DNA of 64,000 bases, from contig CANQHA010000005.1 in assembly GCA_947623585.1 (NCBI GenBank), forward strand, positions 59,247 through 123,246, given 5' to 3'. The notes beneath the pieces were generated by a model that was not told the origin of the DNA, searched no databases, and worked only from the letters and a program-made list of their open reading frames with translations. This document shows, piece by piece, positions 1 through 7,211 of the stretch. This DNA comes from an uncultured Clostridia bacterium (GTDB lineage Bacteria; Bacillota; Clostridia; Oscillospirales; Ruminococcaceae). A program made the translations under genes and the position numbers. Within the stretch, counting starts at the first letter, position 1. Each line of letters opens with the position of its first letter.

Positions 1-24
1 TTAAAACCCGAAGGAGGTTTATAT

Positions 25-606
25 ATGAAAATATGCGTTTTCGGAGCAGCGTCTCCGACAATAGACCCCGAATTCATCAGGCGGGTCGAACGGCTCGGAA
101 AGACCATGGCCGAGAGAGGACATTCGCTTGTTTTCGGCGGAGGAGGCAACGGGCTTATGGGAGCCGCGGCGAGAGGAGTTCGCGACGGCGGCGGAAAGAT
201 AATCGGGGTGATACCGAAATTTTTTGAGAATGAAAGCGTCGAAGCGATATGCGACTTTTGCACCGAGCTCATCTTCACCGAGACGATGCGCGAGCGCAAA
301 CAGATCATGGAGGATAATGCCGACGCTTTCATAGTCGCTCCCGGAGGTATCGGTACCTTTGAGGAATTTTTTGAGATCCTCACCTTAAAGCAGCTTTGCC
401 GTCACAACAAGCCCATCGCGGTCTATAACATAATGGGGTATTACGACGAGCTTGAAAACACCATCAAAAGTGCGATGAAAAAGAACTTCATCAAGAAAAA
501 CTGCTCGGAGCTTTATCTTTTCTCGGACGACGCCGAGGAGATCTTAAAATATGTCGAAGCGCCTGCGGGAACCGGACGCAGTGTTAAAGAGCTGAAGGAC
601 GGATAA
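25..606 (+). CDS. LOG-family nucleotide phosphoribohydrolase
   Basis: 193-residue cytosolic Rossmann-fold protein of the LOG (lonely guy, TIGR00730) family, which removes ribose 5-phosphate from nucleoside monophosphates such as cytokinin precursors. Visible are the phosphate-binding GGGGNGLMGA at about residues 38-47, an MRERK segment near 88-92, and the family hallmark PGGIGTFEE at about 106-114 with its catalytic glutamate. Length is typical. The start follows AAGGAGG at 11-17 with good spacing. The physiological substrate in anaerobes is unknown; the family call is firm. Confidence 0.93.
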   Translation: MKICVFGAASPTIDPEFIRRVERLGKTMAERGHSLVFGGGGNGLMGAAARGVRDGGGKIIGVIPKFFENESVEAICDFCTELIFTETMRERKQIMEDNADAFIVAPGGIGTFEEFFEILTLKQLCRHNKPIAVYNIMGYYDELENTIKSAMKKNFIKKNCSELYLFSDDAEEILKYVEAPAGTGRSVKELKDG

Positions 607-632
607 AAAAGGCGCTTTGAACCAGCTTGCAA

Positions 633-663
633 AAAAGCCGTCAGCTCATGTTGGCGGCTTTGG
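633..663 (+). terminator. Weak intrinsic terminator after the LOG gene
   Basis: An AAAGCCG arm pairs with CGGCTTT about 14 bases later, followed by a T-biased GGTCGTTTT tract. It lies just after the LOG stop codon. Confidence 0.45.
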
Positions 664-694
664 TCGTTTTGCGCCTCGGCGCCGGGCGAAGCCC

Positions 695-761
695 GGGCGC
701 GCCCGCAGGGCGCGCCCCCGCGGCGCCAAGCGCCGCGGGCGTTCACGGCGAAGCCGTGAAC
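695..761. repeat. Cluster of three back-to-back GC hairpins
   Basis: Three near-perfect hairpins follow one another: GGGCGCGCCC at 695-704 with 708-717 (loop GCA), CCCGCGGCGC at 717-726 with GCGCCGCGGG at 730-739 (loop CAA), and GTTCACGGC at 741-749 with GCCGTGAAC at 753-761 (loop GAA). The block fills the gap between the LOG gene and the DUF1292 gene. It has no T run, so it is more like a REP/BIME-type intergenic element than a simple terminator. Confidence 0.7.
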
Positions 762-876
762 CGCGGGCTTCGCCCTCAGGGGCGCGAAAGTTTCCTCGGC
801 GCAGGTTTTTTTCGCTCAAAGCTATTGCGCGGGGGCTTGAACTATGCTAAAATCAGTGCGGAAAGGAGAGCTGAAA

Positions 877-1161
877 ATGGCGGACAAGGCAATCATGACG
901 GTAATAAACGAAAACAACGAGATAATGGACGTTGACGTGCTGTTCACATTCAAGAACACCGCGACCGGCACCTGCTATATCGTTTATACCGAGAACACGA
1001 CCGACGAAAACGGCGATGCCGAGGTTTTTGCCTCGATTTTTGACCCCGATGATAAAACGCTGACGCTTCACCCCATCGAGACCGAGGAGGAATGGGCGCT
1101 TTTGGAATCTAAACTGCGCGACTATGAACGCGCTCACGGCGACGGAGGACTTACTTCATGA
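877..1161 (+). CDS. DUF1292-like small acidic protein
   Basis: 94 residues from the ATG at 877, chosen because GAAAGGAGAG at 861-870 is correctly spaced for it; an upstream in-frame ATG at 844 has no ribosome-binding site. The pattern of an acidic beta-rich protein (IMTVINENNEIMDVDVLFTF, then YIVYTENTTDENGD) fits the DUF1292 family, which usually sits near the yrzL/ruvX-type locus in Firmicutes and has no established biochemical role. Its stop codon overlaps the ATG of the next gene (ATGA), so the two are translationally coupled. Confidence 0.7.
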   Translation: MADKAIMTVINENNEIMDVDVLFTFKNTATGTCYIVYTENTTDENGDAEVFASIFDPDDKTLTLHPIETEEEWALLESKLRDYERAHGDGGLTS

Positions 1162-2297
1162 AAACTTACAGAAACGTTTTTTCCGAGCTCGGAATTTCCG
1201 AGGAAATGATCGAAAAAAAGATAGCTGATTCCTTTAACACGATGTTTTACGGATCTGAGGAGGAGCGCGTATATCACCCCGTCGATGACGGCACGGCTTA
1301 TATCGAGGACACCGGAAACATCGACGCCCGCACCGAGGGTATGTCTTACGGCATGATGCTTTGCGTGCAGCTCGACAAAAAAGAGGAATTCGACAAAATC
1401 TGGAAATGGTCTCTTAAAAATATGTATATGACCGAGGGCAGACACGCGGGCTATTTTGCATGGAGCTGCAAGCCCTCGGGAGAGAAGAATTCATACGGCC
1501 CCGCGCCCGACGGCGAGGAATATTTTGCCGCAGCGCTTTTCATGGCGTCGTCAAGGTGGGGCGACGGCGAGGGCGACCTTGATTATTCAAAATGGGCAAA
1601 AACCATTCTCCGCGACTGTATTCACCGAAACGGCGAGGGCGAAAAGCATGGCTTCACCATGTGGGATCTGTCAAACTGCCTCATAAAATTTGTGCCCGAG
1701 GCGCCCTATACCGACGCGTCTTATCATCTTCCGCATTTTTATGAGATATTCGCCGAGCGGGCCGACGAGCGTGACCGCGATTTTTGGGCGAAAGCCGCAA
1801 AGGCGAGCCGCGAATACCTCCACCTTGCCTGCGACCCGAAAACCGGTCTTTGCACCGACTACGGAAACTATGACGGAACCCCCTTGGCGCACAGCTTTAA
1901 CCCGCACGCGGGACTGCACTATTCCGACAGCTACCGCACCGTATACAACATCGCCCTCGACTGGTCTTGGAACAAGGCCGACCCGTGGCAGACCGACGAG
2001 TGCAGACGCGTTCAGAAATTTTTCGAGGACGCCGGCGAAAGCTGGGACCTCGTTCCGAAGCCCGACGGCGCCTTTACCGACGAAAAGGCGATGCACCCCG
2101 TCGCCGTCAAGGCAACGAAAGCCGCGGCCTCTCTTGCCGCCCTTGACGGCGCAAACGCCGCCGAACGCGCCCTCGCCGAACGCCTTGTCAGAGAGTTCTT
2201 TGAAATGCCGCTCAGAACCGGCAAGAGAAGATATTACGACAACTTCCTTTACATATTCTCGCTGCTGATGCTCGCGGGGGAGTATAGGATATATTAA
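1158..2297 (+). CDS. GH8 reducing-end xylose-releasing exo-oligoxylanase
   Basis: 379 residues, no signal peptide, so a cytoplasmic enzyme trimming imported xylo-oligosaccharides from the reducing end (Rex type, EC 3.2.1.156). The family signature ARTEGMSYGMM places the catalytic acid at Glu60; PAPDGEEYF carries a conserved Asp near 118; SDSYRTVYNIALDW near 256-269 carries the expected general-base Asp. An (alpha/alpha)6 barrel of this length is normal for the family. It overlaps the preceding DUF1292 gene by four bases and is followed 94 bases later by a GH43 gene, together with which it could finish xylan breakdown inside the cell. Confidence 0.92.
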   Translation: MKTYRNVFSELGISEEMIEKKIADSFNTMFYGSEEERVYHPVDDGTAYIEDTGNIDARTEGMSYGMMLCVQLDKKEEFDKIWKWSLKNMYMTEGRHAGYFAWSCKPSGEKNSYGPAPDGEEYFAAALFMASSRWGDGEGDLDYSKWAKTILRDCIHRNGEGEKHGFTMWDLSNCLIKFVPEAPYTDASYHLPHFYEIFAERADERDRDFWAKAAKASREYLHLACDPKTGLCTDYGNYDGTPLAHSFNPHAGLHYSDSYRTVYNIALDWSWNKADPWQTDECRRVQKFFEDAGESWDLVPKPDGAFTDEKAMHPVAVKATKAAASLAALDGANAAERALAERLVREFFEMPLRTGKRRYYDNFLYIFSLLMLAGEYRIY

Positions 2298-2391
2298 AAT
2301 CTCACCGTTAAGAAGCCGAAGCGGCTCGGCCCGAAACTTTTTTCAAGCGGGCGAGTTCGCTTAAAAACAAAAATATATTAAGGAGGCCCCC

Positions 2392-3813
2392 ATGAAACAA
2401 CGTCTCACATCTGCTAACCCTTATCTTCCGCTTTGGGAACACGTTCCCGACGGAGAGCCGCGAGTTTTTGAATATAACGGCGAAAAGCGCGTTTATGTCT
2501 ATGGCTCGCACGATATCGAAAAAAACTGCTACTGCGGCAGAGATCAGGTCGTTTGGAGCGCGCCGGTCTCGGACCTGACCGACTGGACCTGCCACGGTGT
2601 CTGCTATACCGCGACCGACGGCTCGATACTCTATGCGCCCGACGTCGTTCAGAAAGGCGACACTTTTTATCTTTACGCCGCCGAGGGCTGCGGCTCGAGG
2701 ATAATGGTAGCTTCGTCGAAAAACCCCGCCGGTCCTTTCGAGAACCCGAGGCCCACAAAGCTCGGTTTTGACCCCGGTATTCTGGTTGACGACGACGGCA
2801 GAGTTTACGCTTTCTGGGGCTTCTGCTCATGTTTTTGCGCCGAGCTTGAAGAGGATATGGCCACCATCAAAGAGGGCACTCTTCACGCCCACCCGATAGG
2901 TCATGTGCCGGACGGCTGGAATCCTCATGCCGATAAAGAGCACGTTGATCTGCACCACGCCTTCTTCGAGGCCTCAAGCCCGAGAAAAATCGCGGGAAAG
3001 TACGTTTACGTCTACTCAAAGAGATATATGACCCCGGTGCCCGAGCTCGGCGTTTATGAGCCGAACAACGGCTTTTTGTCCTATATGTGGTCAGACAGCC
3101 CGCTCGAGGGCTATCGCGACGGCGGAGACATCAGCTTTAACGGCGGCGAAATTTTAAGGCTGCCCGACGGCACCGGTCAGCAGACCTATCGCTGGGGAAA
3201 CAACCACGGCGGACTCGTTGAGATAAACGGTCAGTGGTATATTTTCTATCACCGCCAGACCGGAACCGACGAATTCTCGCGCCAAGGAATGATAGAGCCG
3301 GTTGACGTTGCCCTCGCCAAGGACGGAAAGATCTATATCGGCGACATTACATATGTCGGCGGAGAACCGGTCTCGGCAAAGCCGGTCGAGATGACCTCTT
3401 GCGGAGCAAGCGTCAACGGCATCGACGCTTATAAGATCATCTCTGCGGGCTATGCCTGCCACATCAGCCCGCTTCATCAGGCTTATATCAAGGCGGTCTA
3501 TGAGCAGGTCGAGGGCGTTTCGGCGCCGGTCGTCGGAATCAAAAACGGCACCACCGTCGGGTTCAGATATTTGCAGTTCGGCACAAACGCCCCGAAAAGC
3601 GTTACCGTTTCGGCTACCCTCACAAAGCCGATGACGGTCAGGGTGCATATCGACGGCTTCGCCGGAAGAACGGTCGCCGAGCTTGAAATGGGCGAGGGGC
3701 AAAGCGTTTGCAGCGCTTCTCTAACCGCGGGAATCATCGGAAAAAGGGCGGTTTACTTCGAGTTTTCGGGCGACGGCGAGGCCGAGTTCGATTGGTTCAC
3801 CTTTGACCGATAA
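2392..3813 (+). CDS. GH43 family glycosidase (beta-xylosidase/arabinofuranosidase type)
   Basis: 473 residues without a signal peptide. The five-bladed beta-propeller features are visible: PDGEP near residue 20 as candidate base, GFDPGILVDDDGRVYAFWG near 125-143 with the pKa-modulating Asp, and HAFFEASSPRKIAGKYVYVY near 189-208 with Glu193 as candidate acid. The last ~130 residues form a beta-sandwich-like domain resembling CBM6. AAGGAGG at 2381-2387 fixes the start. Exact specificity, xylose or arabinose, cannot be read from sequence; the neighbouring exo-oligoxylanase and distant AraD favour arabinoxylan. Confidence 0.9.
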   Translation: MKQRLTSANPYLPLWEHVPDGEPRVFEYNGEKRVYVYGSHDIEKNCYCGRDQVVWSAPVSDLTDWTCHGVCYTATDGSILYAPDVVQKGDTFYLYAAEGCGSRIMVASSKNPAGPFENPRPTKLGFDPGILVDDDGRVYAFWGFCSCFCAELEEDMATIKEGTLHAHPIGHVPDGWNPHADKEHVDLHHAFFEASSPRKIAGKYVYVYSKRYMTPVPELGVYEPNNGFLSYMWSDSPLEGYRDGGDISFNGGEILRLPDGTGQQTYRWGNNHGGLVEINGQWYIFYHRQTGTDEFSRQGMIEPVDVALAKDGKIYIGDITYVGGEPVSAKPVEMTSCGASVNGIDAYKIISAGYACHISPLHQAYIKAVYEQVEGVSAPVVGIKNGTTVGFRYLQFGTNAPKSVTVSATLTKPMTVRVHIDGFAGRTVAELEMGEGQSVCSASLTAGIIGKRAVYFEFSGDGEAEFDWFTFDR

Positions 3814-3919
3814 ACGCGAAATTTTTTGAAACGATTTTAAAGAATCGAAGAAAAATCAAGAGAAATCGCGCGAAATCAAGAGAAACGCAGATATATTTTA
3901 AAAAAGTTTGAAAAATGCC

Positions 3920-3948
3920 TTGACAAACCAAAATCCGGGTATTATAAT
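3920..3948 (+). promoter_or_regulatory. Consensus sigma-A promoter of rplM-rpsI
   Basis: Perfect TTGACA at 3920-3925, a 17-base spacer, and perfect TATAAT at 3943-3948. It is the only strong promoter before the ribosomal operon. Confidence 0.92.
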
Positions 3949-3960
3949 AACACTCGCTGT

Positions 3961-4007
3961 TCCGAAATTCTCGGAAACGGCGGGTCCCGTCGGTCGGGAA
4001 TTCCGCC
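3961..4007 (+). promoter_or_regulatory. Structured L13-type leader of the rplM operon
   Basis: Two successive hairpins in the 5' untranslated region: TCCGA/TCGGA at 3961-3965 and 3971-3975, then GGCGG/CCGCC (3979-3983, 4003-4007) enclosing TCCCG/CGGGA (3985-3989, 3995-3999). L13 leaders that bind the ribosomal protein for autoregulation are known in Firmicutes; position and shape agree, but I cannot match the covariance model by eye. Confidence 0.55.
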
Positions 4008-4033
4008 ATTAAAATTATCAGGAGGAATAAACT

Positions 4034-4468
4034 ATGTCAACATTCATGGCAAATCCGCAGAACGTTGAGCGCAAGTGGTATCTTATCGACGCCGCCGGAA
4101 AGCCGCTCGGACGCGTTGCCGCCGCGGCTGCTTCTATCCTCAACGGAAAGAACAAGCCCACCTATACACCGCATACCGACTGCGGAGATCATGTAATAAT
4201 CGTCAACTGCGAAAAAGCGGTCCTCACCGGCTCGAAGCTGCAGAAGAAGGTTCGCCGCTGGCACACCGGCTGGATCGGACATCTTAAGGAATACAAATAT
4301 TCCGATATGATGGCCAAGGAACCCGAAAAGGCGATGACCTATGCCGTTCAGGGAATGCTCCCGAAAAACAGCATCGGCGCAAATTCTCTCACCCGCCTCA
4401 GAGCCTATAAGGGCAGCGAGCATCCCCATGCTGCTCAGAAGCCCGAGACTATCGAGATCGAGCTTTAA
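4034..4468 (+). CDS. rplM: 50S ribosomal protein L13
   Basis: 144 residues, full length. Recognisable L13 segments are KWYLIDAAGKPLGRVAAAAA near 14-33, YTPHTDCGDHVIIVNC near 43-58, and GMLPKNSIG near 107-115. L13 binds 23S rRNA early in large-subunit assembly. The strong AGGAGGAA site at 4020-4027 supports the first ATG; an in-frame ATG four codons later is also possible. It is first in the classical rplM-rpsI operon. Confidence 0.98.
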   Translation: MSTFMANPQNVERKWYLIDAAGKPLGRVAAAAASILNGKNKPTYTPHTDCGDHVIIVNCEKAVLTGSKLQKKVRRWHTGWIGHLKEYKYSDMMAKEPEKAMTYAVQGMLPKNSIGANSLTRLRAYKGSEHPHAAQKPETIEIEL

Positions 4469-4487
4469 TCAAGAGGAGGTTTAGATC

Positions 4488-4889
4488 ATGTACGAATCCA
4501 AGAATCCTTACTTTTACGGCACCGGCCGCAAAAAGCATTCGGTAGCGCGCGTTCGCGTATATCAGGGCACCGGTAAGATCACCGTCAACGGCAGAGACAT
4601 CGACGATTATTTCGGTCTTGAGACCCTCAAGCTGATCGTTCGTCAGCCTCTCAACCTCATCGGGGCGGCAGAGCAGTTCGACATCGTCTGCACCGTCGCC
4701 GGCGGCGGAGTTTCCGGTCAGGCAGGCGCTATCCGCCACGGCCTTTCAAGAGCCCTCCTGCAATATAACGCCGAGCTGAGACCTCAGCTCAAGGCTGCGG
4801 GCTTCCTTACCCGCGACCCGAGAATGAAGGAAAGAAAGAAATACGGCCTCAAAGCCGCACGTCGTGCGCCGCAGTTCTCGAAGAGATAA
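4488..4889 (+). CDS. rpsI: 30S ribosomal protein S9
   Basis: 133 residues, full length. [14 protein letters not shown] near the N-terminus and the C-terminal [20 protein letters not shown] with the final KR are diagnostic; the basic tail reaches the P-site tRNA. Separated from rplM by 19 bases with its own AGAGGAGGT site. The operon ends at the terminator at 4912. Confidence 0.98.
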   Translation: MYESKNPYFYGTGRKKHSVARVRVYQGTGKITVNGRDIDDYFGLETLKLIVRQPLNLIGAAEQFDIVCTVAGGGVSGQAGAIRHGLSRALLQYNAELRPQLKAAGFLTRDPRMKERKKYGLKAARRAPQFSKR

Positions 4890-4911
4890 TCTTCACAACT
4901 TCACAAAAACG

Positions 4912-4943
4912 CCCCCGAAGCCTTGCGCTTTCGGGGGATTTTT
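4912..4943. terminator. Bidirectional intrinsic terminator
   Basis: CCCCCGA at 4912-4918 pairs with TCGGGGG at 4931-4937, followed by TTTTTT on the plus strand and preceded by AAAAAC, giving a T run on the minus strand too. It serves the convergent rpsI and DUF1349 genes. Confidence 0.92.
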
Positions 4944-5534
4944 TCACTCTTTGTATTCCGCCCACCTGCAGTCGGTGATCTCCATCTGCGTGAACGTCGC
5001 CTTAAAGGACGAATCGCCCGGGCTGCAAGCATAAATTCCGAAGCGAATGGCGCCGCCGCCCTTGCGAACATGGCAGACGCGCATCTGACTGAAAACCGCG
5101 CCGTCGGTCGAGCACTCGAGGCAGTAATCGTCCTCTCTGCGGCTGAGACGGTACCACATCGACTTCACCGAAGCGGGTATCTCGGTCGTCGCCCAGTCCG
5201 AGAAGCCGTCGTTTGTAACGACGCTCCCGAGGTGCTGAAAGCGCTCGTTCTCATACTCAATAGAGGCCTTGAGCCAGTTGTCGCTGTCAAGATACATGAC
5301 CACGCCGCATTGGTCGAAGCGCTTTTTGCTTTCAAATTCGGTCTTAACGGTGAACGAGAAGTATTTTTCATCGGTTTCAAGCTGCAAAACCGGCGCGTTG
5401 TCGTTTCTGAAATGATAGTAGGTCCTCTGCCAAAGGTCGGTGCGCGGGCTTGTCGTTATCTCGATTTTTTCGTCAGATATCGAAAAATCCGCCGGGTTGC
5501 GCGTCCAGCTCAGCTTTTTTGAGTCAAATTTCAT
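4944..5534 (-). CDS. DUF1349 concanavalin-like protein
   Basis: 196 residues with no signal peptide. Composition and the motif order (WTRNPADF, YYHFRNDNAPVLQLET, QCGVVMYLDSDNWLKASIEY, WYRLSRREDDYCLE, IRFGIYACSP) match the DUF1349 family, a concanavalin A-like beta-sandwich related to a yeast regulator of enolase and often linked with carbohydrate metabolism. The function is not established. GGAGGTTAGACATG gives the start. It converges with rpsI on a shared terminator. Confidence 0.82.
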   Translation of the reverse strand: MKFDSKKLSWTRNPADFSISDEKIEITTSPRTDLWQRTYYHFRNDNAPVLQLETDEKYFSFTVKTEFESKKRFDQCGVVMYLDSDNWLKASIEYENERFQHLGSVVTNDGFSDWATTEIPASVKSMWYRLSRREDDYCLECSTDGAVFSQMRVCHVRKGGGAIRFGIYACSPGDSSFKATFTQMEITDCRWAEYKE

Positions 5535-5632
5535 GTCTAACCTCCGTCTTTTTTTGTAGCAGCGTTATTATACATCGTTTTTTCAAAAAAGTAAAGCGCT
5601 TTGTGCGGCGATACTGCTCCGAAAAAACAGAC

Positions 5633-5660
5633 TTGAAATTTTTATAAGGTTTGATATAAT
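5633..5660 (+). promoter_or_regulatory. Promoter of the GNAT gene
   Basis: TTGAAA at 5633-5638, 16-base spacer, TATAAT at 5655-5660, about 40 bases before the ATG. Confidence 0.75.
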
Positions 5661-5702
5661 TATACCAAAGGAGCAGAGAACAAAAAGATAAAGGAGCTAA
5701 TT

Positions 5703-6122
5703 ATGACGGAGATAAGATATGTTCAGCCCTCGGACAGAGAGTTTTGGTACACCCTCGACCGGCATATGCCGGAAAGCGAGTTTGACAAAAAGGTCCGCGA
5801 CTGCGAGGGGTACGTCGTCTTCGAGGACGGCGCGCCGGTCGGGATTTTGCGCTATAACCTTTTTTGGGACAACACGCCGTTTTGCAATTTGATTTTTATT
5901 GAGCAAAAGCGCCAAAATATGGGCTTCGGCCGAAAACTTTTAGAGCACTGGGAGCGCGACATGATCGCTCGGGGCTTTGACCTCGTTCTGACCTCGACCC
6001 GCTCGGACGAGCAGGCGCAGTATTTTTACAGAAAGCTCGGGTACTCCGACTGCGGCGCCCTGCTTTTGGAAAACGAACCCGCGGAGATCATTTTGATGAA
6101 GAGGGTGGGGGAGAAAAAGTAA
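5703..6122 (+). CDS. GNAT-family N-acetyltransferase
   Basis: 139 residues. The acetyl-CoA binding region is visible as FIEQKRQNMGFGRKLLEHWE (a Q/RxxGxG/A-type P-loop, here QNMGFG) near 66-85, followed by the usual ARGFDLVLTSTRSDEQAQYFYRKLGY ending. Substrate unknown. It has its own promoter and AAAGGAG site. It is the last gene of the apparently native block before the restriction island. Confidence 0.85.
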   Translation: MTEIRYVQPSDREFWYTLDRHMPESEFDKKVRDCEGYVVFEDGAPVGILRYNLFWDNTPFCNLIFIEQKRQNMGFGRKLLEHWERDMIARGFDLVLTSTRSDEQAQYFYRKLGYSDCGALLLENEPAEIILMKRVGEKK

Positions 6123-6180
6123 AAGCAGTGCATTTTTTGCGTCTTAAATAATTATGACAAAAATTTATTTGAAAAAACGC

Positions 6181-6209
6181 TTGACAAACGGCAAAATGTG
6201 TGATATTAT
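6181..6209 (+). promoter_or_regulatory. Consensus promoter of the type I RM operon
   Basis: TTGACA at 6181-6186, 17-base spacer, TATTAT at 6204-6209. Transcription would start near 6216 and give a leader of about 145 bases. Confidence 0.9.
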
Positions 6210-6225
6210 ATATCATGACACGGAA

Positions 6226-6310
6226 AGGCTGTTCTCATAAAACAGCTCCACCTGTTTGAGAACAGCCTCTCTCATTGTATTTCGATATACAATTTCATTC
6301 TACCATGAAA
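6226..6310 (+). promoter_or_regulatory. Three-hairpin leader of the RM operon
   Basis: Hairpin 1: AGGCTGTTCTCA (6226-6237) with TGAGAACAGCCT (6257-6268), perfect 12 pairs, containing an inner AAACAG/CTGTTT stem. Hairpin 2: ATTGTAT (6274-6280) with ATACAAT (6287-6293). Hairpin 3: TTTCAT (6293-6298) with ATGAAA (6305-6310). No long T run follows hairpin 1, so it is not an ordinary terminator. No known riboswitch consensus was recognised. Confidence 0.75.
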
Positions 6311-6362
6311 TTCGTGAACTGTCAATGGGAGCGTGTTAATTTTTGCGAAAGGAGAGGCCCAT

Positions 6363-6566
6363 ATGAGGTACTACGTAAACAAAAATGCGCAAGCCGACGG
6401 TTATCATGAGGTACATACCGCTTCCTGCGAGCGGTTGCCTGATTATGAAAACCGTGTTTACCTTGGCGAGTTTTCTAACGGAAATGATGCTGTTAGAGCT
6501 GCAAAGCTGTACTACGCTCTCGCAGACGGTTGCTACTACTGCTGCCGCGAAGCTCATACGAGGTAA
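6363..6566 (+). CDS. Small Cys/His-rich RM-associated protein
   Basis: 67 residues from the ATG at 6363 behind GAAAGGAGAG. The layout YYVNKNAQADGYHEVHT, a lone Cys, LGEF, then a C-terminal DGCYYCCREAHT recurs in small proteins found beside restriction systems; I know no established function. The spaced Cys and His residues could bind a metal. It is the first gene of the RM operon, directly after the structured leader, so it may be a control or anti-toxicity factor. That is inference only. Confidence 0.7.
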   Translation: MRYYVNKNAQADGYHEVHTASCERLPDYENRVYLGEFSNGNDAVRAAKLYYALADGCYYCCREAHTR

Positions 6567-6620
6567 GAAAACGCTTATCGGGCCTGCTTTATGCAGGCTC
6601 GATAAAATTGGAGGATTGCA

Positions 6621-7211
6621 ATGAAAACCTGTAAAATTTCAGATGTGGCGGATATACAAAGCGGGCTTGTTTTAAGCAGAAAGGTATCTAAGACGAATAC
6701 CGGACTGCACGTTTACCGTCGTTTGACTCTGCGCTCGATAACAGACGAGTCTTTGCTTGATATGTCTTCGATCGAGCCGTATGCGGCCGCTGAAACAATA
6801 GATAATGCATTTTTGACGCGCGAGAATGACATTATAATCAGATTGTTTGCTCCTCCACGTGCAGTATTGATTAAAAAAGAGCAGGCAGGGCTCGTCGTTC
6901 CTTCCCAGCTTGCAATAGTCAGAGTCAAAGAGCAAAGCGCCATTTTGCCCGGATACCTAAGCGCTTATCTTTCAAACGAGCGATGTTTGGAAAACTTGAT
7001 GGAGGGCGCAGGAGCCGCGGCGCAAAAAATTATTAAAGTCGGCAGCGTAGCCGATATGGAAATTCCCTGCTTGCCCGAGGAAAAGCAAAAAATAATTTCA
7101 TTTATGGCTGACGAGCAGCTTAATATACTCGCCTTGTACAAAAACATAGCAAAACAGGAAGCACTCAGAACAAAGCGTATAATAAAGGATATAATTGGAG
7201 GAATACGGTGA
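6621..7211 (+). CDS. Half-length type I specificity subunit
   Basis: 196 residues, about half of a normal HsdS, with one target-recognition domain (KISDVADIQSGLVLSRKV start, YLSAYLSNERCLENLMEGAG centre) followed by the typical conserved region (LPEEKQKIISFMADEQLNIL) that becomes a coiled coil. Half-subunits can dimerise to replace a full HsdS and would recognise a palindromic bipartite site. Its stop overlaps the hsdM start (TGATG). A full-length HsdS is encoded after hsdM, so the operon offers two specificities. Confidence 0.8.
   Translation: MKTCKISDVADIQSGLVLSRKVSKTNTGLHVYRRLTLRSITDESLLDMSSIEPYAAAETIDNAFLTRENDIIIRLFAPPRAVLIKKEQAGLVVPSQLAIVRVKEQSAILPGYLSAYLSNERCLENLMEGAGAAAQKIIKVGSVADMEIPCLPEEKQKIISFMADEQLNILALYKNIAKQEALRTKRIIKDIIGGIR

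Noticed and set aside
617..935. Arg/Pro/Ala-rich frames over the GC hairpins
   Set aside because: Composition follows the inverted repeats; no ribosome-binding site; conflicts with the DUF1292-like gene.
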